From Fragilaria crotonensis (Eukaryota > Bacillariophyta > Fragilariophyceae > Fragilariales > Fragilariaceae): DNA of 43,370 bases. This document shows positions 41,150 through 43,370 of the stretch, one piece after another. Both the position numbers and the translations under genes were made by a program. The stretch's first letter is position 1. Each line of letters opens with the position of its first letter. The DNA is taken from positions 1-43,370 of the forward strand of contig JAKSYS010000535.1 in assembly GCA_022925895.1 (NCBI GenBank). The letters run 5' to 3'. Under the pieces are notes generated by a model. The model saw only the letters and a list, made by a program, of their open reading frames with translations. It searched no databases and was not told where the DNA came from.

Positions 41150-42094
41150 ATGTCGCATAATCGACGCGGTGGTGATAGGGTCGCGGGCATGGGCAATAAG
41201 ACTTCCGTGCAAGACGTCGGTGCTAAATTTGGGAAGACACCGCGAGTGCCAGGATTGCATGTTGTGGACGAGAAGAAGGATGCAAAGAAACAACTCCCAG
41301 CAAAGCGCAACGAGCGGGAGAGTCTCCCGACAAATAGGAGGATTATGAGGCTGTTGTCGATGGCGGTTATTCCTGAGGAGAGGAGTGCTTTCAGGCGACG
41401 GTTCCGGCGGGCAAGCAAGGATGAAAGGAAGCATGCAAAATCAGAACAAAGCAATCTGTGCCACGTTCCGATGAGTTGGATCGCCAAAGCTTTTCAATGC
41501 GAGCCGTTCCAGCTACGACGGGCGGGCGACATGTTCCCGCGCGGATTGAATCGAGTTCCTTAATGAATTTTACATTATGGATGTCATTCTGAACCGGGCG
41601 CCTTCATCAGCAGCAGTGACAGGGGCTCCATCTGATCACAAGAAACAACCTGTTGTTGATCCGGACGTGGTCCGACCGTTTCGATTGTACCAGCCGGATG
41701 ATGCTCTACCTGAGAAGGATTATTGTTATAGGGCTGCTATCCTTTTCTTACCCCAGTGCGGCGTGTTCTACTGTCATAGGGAGCGTCAGGGAGATGTTGG
41801 TGTGCCGGGCTCATTCATAGCCCATGACATGAGCTGGCTACGCCTGCAACGTGAGGTGATGTGGTGGTCGAGGTGTCATACAAGTTTGGCAGCGACAGCT
41901 TTGTGAAGCGATTTTATACTGAGCATACGGGCCATTGTGTCTATCGTGATGAGCATGATATCAGTTCTGGTTGGCACTTCCTTGATGAGAATCACCGCGT
42001 GTCAGCGTGGAGGATTTCCACTGGGAGAACACACCATTCCCAACAGAACCGAGACAAAACAATGTTGAAGAACAAACACAGATTAGTATACTAA
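41150..42094 (+). pseudogene. Truncated dioxygenase-family gene, copy 2
   Basis: Begins at ATG 41150, 36 bp after the array. Frame 1 (to 41563) has a basic head and CHVPMSWIAKAF, aligning with CKTPIEWVDSSL of copy 1. Sense then shifts one base near 41545 (EFLNEFYIMDVILNRAP, compare VMDCVLSR), and 41577-41850 carries YRAAILFLPQCGVFYCHRER, nearly the same as copy 1's YRACIVLLPQAGIFYCHRER, and MSWLRLQ. A second shift near 41850 leads to a tail ending at 42094 that no longer matches copy 1. The HxD...H catalytic half is absent, so it cannot be an active dioxygenase. Confidence 0.65.
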
Positions 42095-43079
42095 CGGGCG
42101 AGGAAAAAACAAAACGTTCTGTACTTTTGCGTTTAAAGTGACAAACAATATTACAAAAACATCGTAAATTGGGGAACAAATGACAAAATATGTTTCTAAT
42201 CAACTGAAAAAAGCTACAATTGTTACGTAGAAACAAGTAAAAAATTGTGGTTGGTATGCAAATAACATAATTTGTTGACAGATAGTTATAGTAAAAACGA
42301 AATGTTTCTTCCAGTAACCAAATTATAAATTGCACTAAACAACAATGATAGCATCAAGCAACATTTGTTTGAGTAATCACAAAGTTACGTTCAATGTGTA
42401 CTATTTGTACATGTTTTCTAAACAAAAATGTTTACTTTATAACAAAATCAATAACAAATTATGACCATATGACCATAACGCACCTTCTGATGTAGATGAT
42501 AACCAGTGCTTCATGCACCATGTCTCTTTCCACTTGAACAATGCCTGCCATGCTCCTTTGCACAGCTTTTCCAAGCAGTACTATGCAGGCAATCCACGGA
42601 ACCATACATTCCATTCATGCCGTGATGTTCTTCTAATGCAATTCAACAATCGTCTTCAGGTTGAGAGCATCAGGAAGGTGGAGATATTTGTCATCATAAA
42701 GCAATCTCATTACAACAGCAAAGGCCTTGCAGCATCGTGGTGCAAGTCCTCTGACATTTGGAAGTAATCAATAAAGGTATGAGGAGGTGATTATGTACGC
42801 AAATGTTTTAACCAACTTTGCTTCAAACGACGCCCCCTGTTTGCCCGTCGCATCCGATGAGCTTGCATAGAAGCGGTTGACTTCCCTTCTGTCCCCTGCC
42901 TGGGATATTCGCAAGGAAAGGACGACTGACGGACGGGACGTCACGCAATCAAAGATCTCACAATTCGCAGGATCGACAAAGACAACGGCAATTCTAGAAT
43001 AGAAAGACAACGGCAACAATTCTAGAATAGAAATTAAAATTGGCCGTATCTCTCCCCGCACCCACTTCAACGCACCACC
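42095..43079. other. AT-rich interval, no clear gene
   Basis: About 1 kb. A plus-strand stretch at about 42530-42767 (QYYAGNPRNHTFHSC, LLMQFNNRLQVESIRKVEIF) reads partly protein-like but cannot be assigned. A duplicated ACAACGGCAA...TTCTAGAATAGAAA segment lies at about 42980-43034. Confidence 0.35.
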
Positions 43080-43370
43080 ATGTCTTCTACACCATCTGTA
43101 TTCTCTCCCGTCACCCTATCGAAGACGTGGGTGGACATCTTCCGCGAAATCGATCAATAGGACGAGGTTGAGCGATTCACCAACCTGCAGGCAAGCGAGC
43201 TCAACACCGTGAACGGATTTTGCAGACTCTGCTCCCCAAGATTGGCCACCCCTGCTGATCCGAGGCGGGGGCGTTTTGGCAGTCCATCACATCCACCAGG
43301 ATGTCGAAGACGACCTCCATGCCGACAGTGGAGGAGACCTCTGGGCGCTCACAGGTGCTGGGAGTACAGC
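43080..43370 (+). pseudogene. Partial broken gene at right edge
   Basis: ATG 43080 starts SSTPSVFSPVTLSKTWVDIF, then meets an in-frame TAG at 43158-43160. The same frame continues sensibly (DEVERFTNLQASELNTV), after which sense moves frame (ERILQTLLPKIGHPC) near 43210 and possibly again. I do not recognise the family. It looks like a former gene with a nonsense codon and frameshift; it runs out of the window. Confidence 0.4.

Larger units (their letters stand above)
37415..42493. mobile_element. Second copy of the dioxygenase/accessory element, degraded
   Basis: Contains an intact accessory gene (minus), a hairpin, a ~176-bp tandem array and a broken dioxygenase-family gene (plus). A perfect 14-bp inverted repeat (ACATCAGAAGGTGC at 37415-37428, complement at 42480-42493) brackets these, but a 14-bp match could be chance in a window this size. 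No transposase is seen in this copy. Confidence 0.45.

Overview
The window looks like nuclear DNA of a diatom, probably a raphid pennate; the species cannot be told. Evidence: compact genes on both strands with short GT-AG introns (71, 85 and 153 bp) carrying CTAAC-type branch sites; a signal peptide ending in a diatom plastid-type SAF cleavage motif on a transporter; a heat-shock-factor gene of the kind expanded in diatoms; and a small protein resembling a diatom-restricted family. All functional calls come from reading the translated sequence and recalled family knowledge, without database searches.

Left part (1-18,000) is ordinary gene-dense host DNA: a partial unknown reading frame at the edge, a small hypothetical gene, a membrane-anchored carbohydrate sulfotransferase, RAD51C (one frameshift), an insulin-degrading-enzyme-like M16 protease with a C-terminal membrane anchor, an organelle-type thioredoxin, adenylosuccinate lyase (two exons), a frameshifted hypothetical gene, a diatom-family small protein, a three-exon plastid-targeted amino-acid transporter and a membrane-anchored nitrilase-superfamily hydrolase. 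Intergenic stretches here are rich in GTAC-containing palindromes.

Middle part (18,000-31,800) is AT-rich and dominated by mobile DNA. A frameshifted transposase resembling the Plavaka superfamily meets, tail to tail, a long open gene ending in a predicted double-stranded beta-helix Fe(II)/2-oxoglutarate dioxygenase domain; the two stop codons share one TTAA. Beyond a ~210-bp tandem array lies a divergent acidic accessory gene. A 28-bp inverted repeat brackets the whole set. Further right is a 5'-truncated non-LTR retrotransposon with an 18-bp target-site duplication.

Right part (31,800-43,370) holds palindromic minisatellites, an HSF gene with a frameshift inside its DNA-binding domain, a broken unknown gene, a three-unit tandem array, and a second, inverted copy of the element module: an intact accessory gene, a perfect 15-bp-arm hairpin, a four-unit ~176-bp array and a broken, truncated dioxygenase-family gene. 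The arrangement accessory gene / tandem repeats / dioxygenase-family gene, transcribed divergently from the repeats, is therefore present twice. This is the most interesting system here: a candidate diatom transposon family carrying a possible nucleic-acid-modifying dioxygenase.
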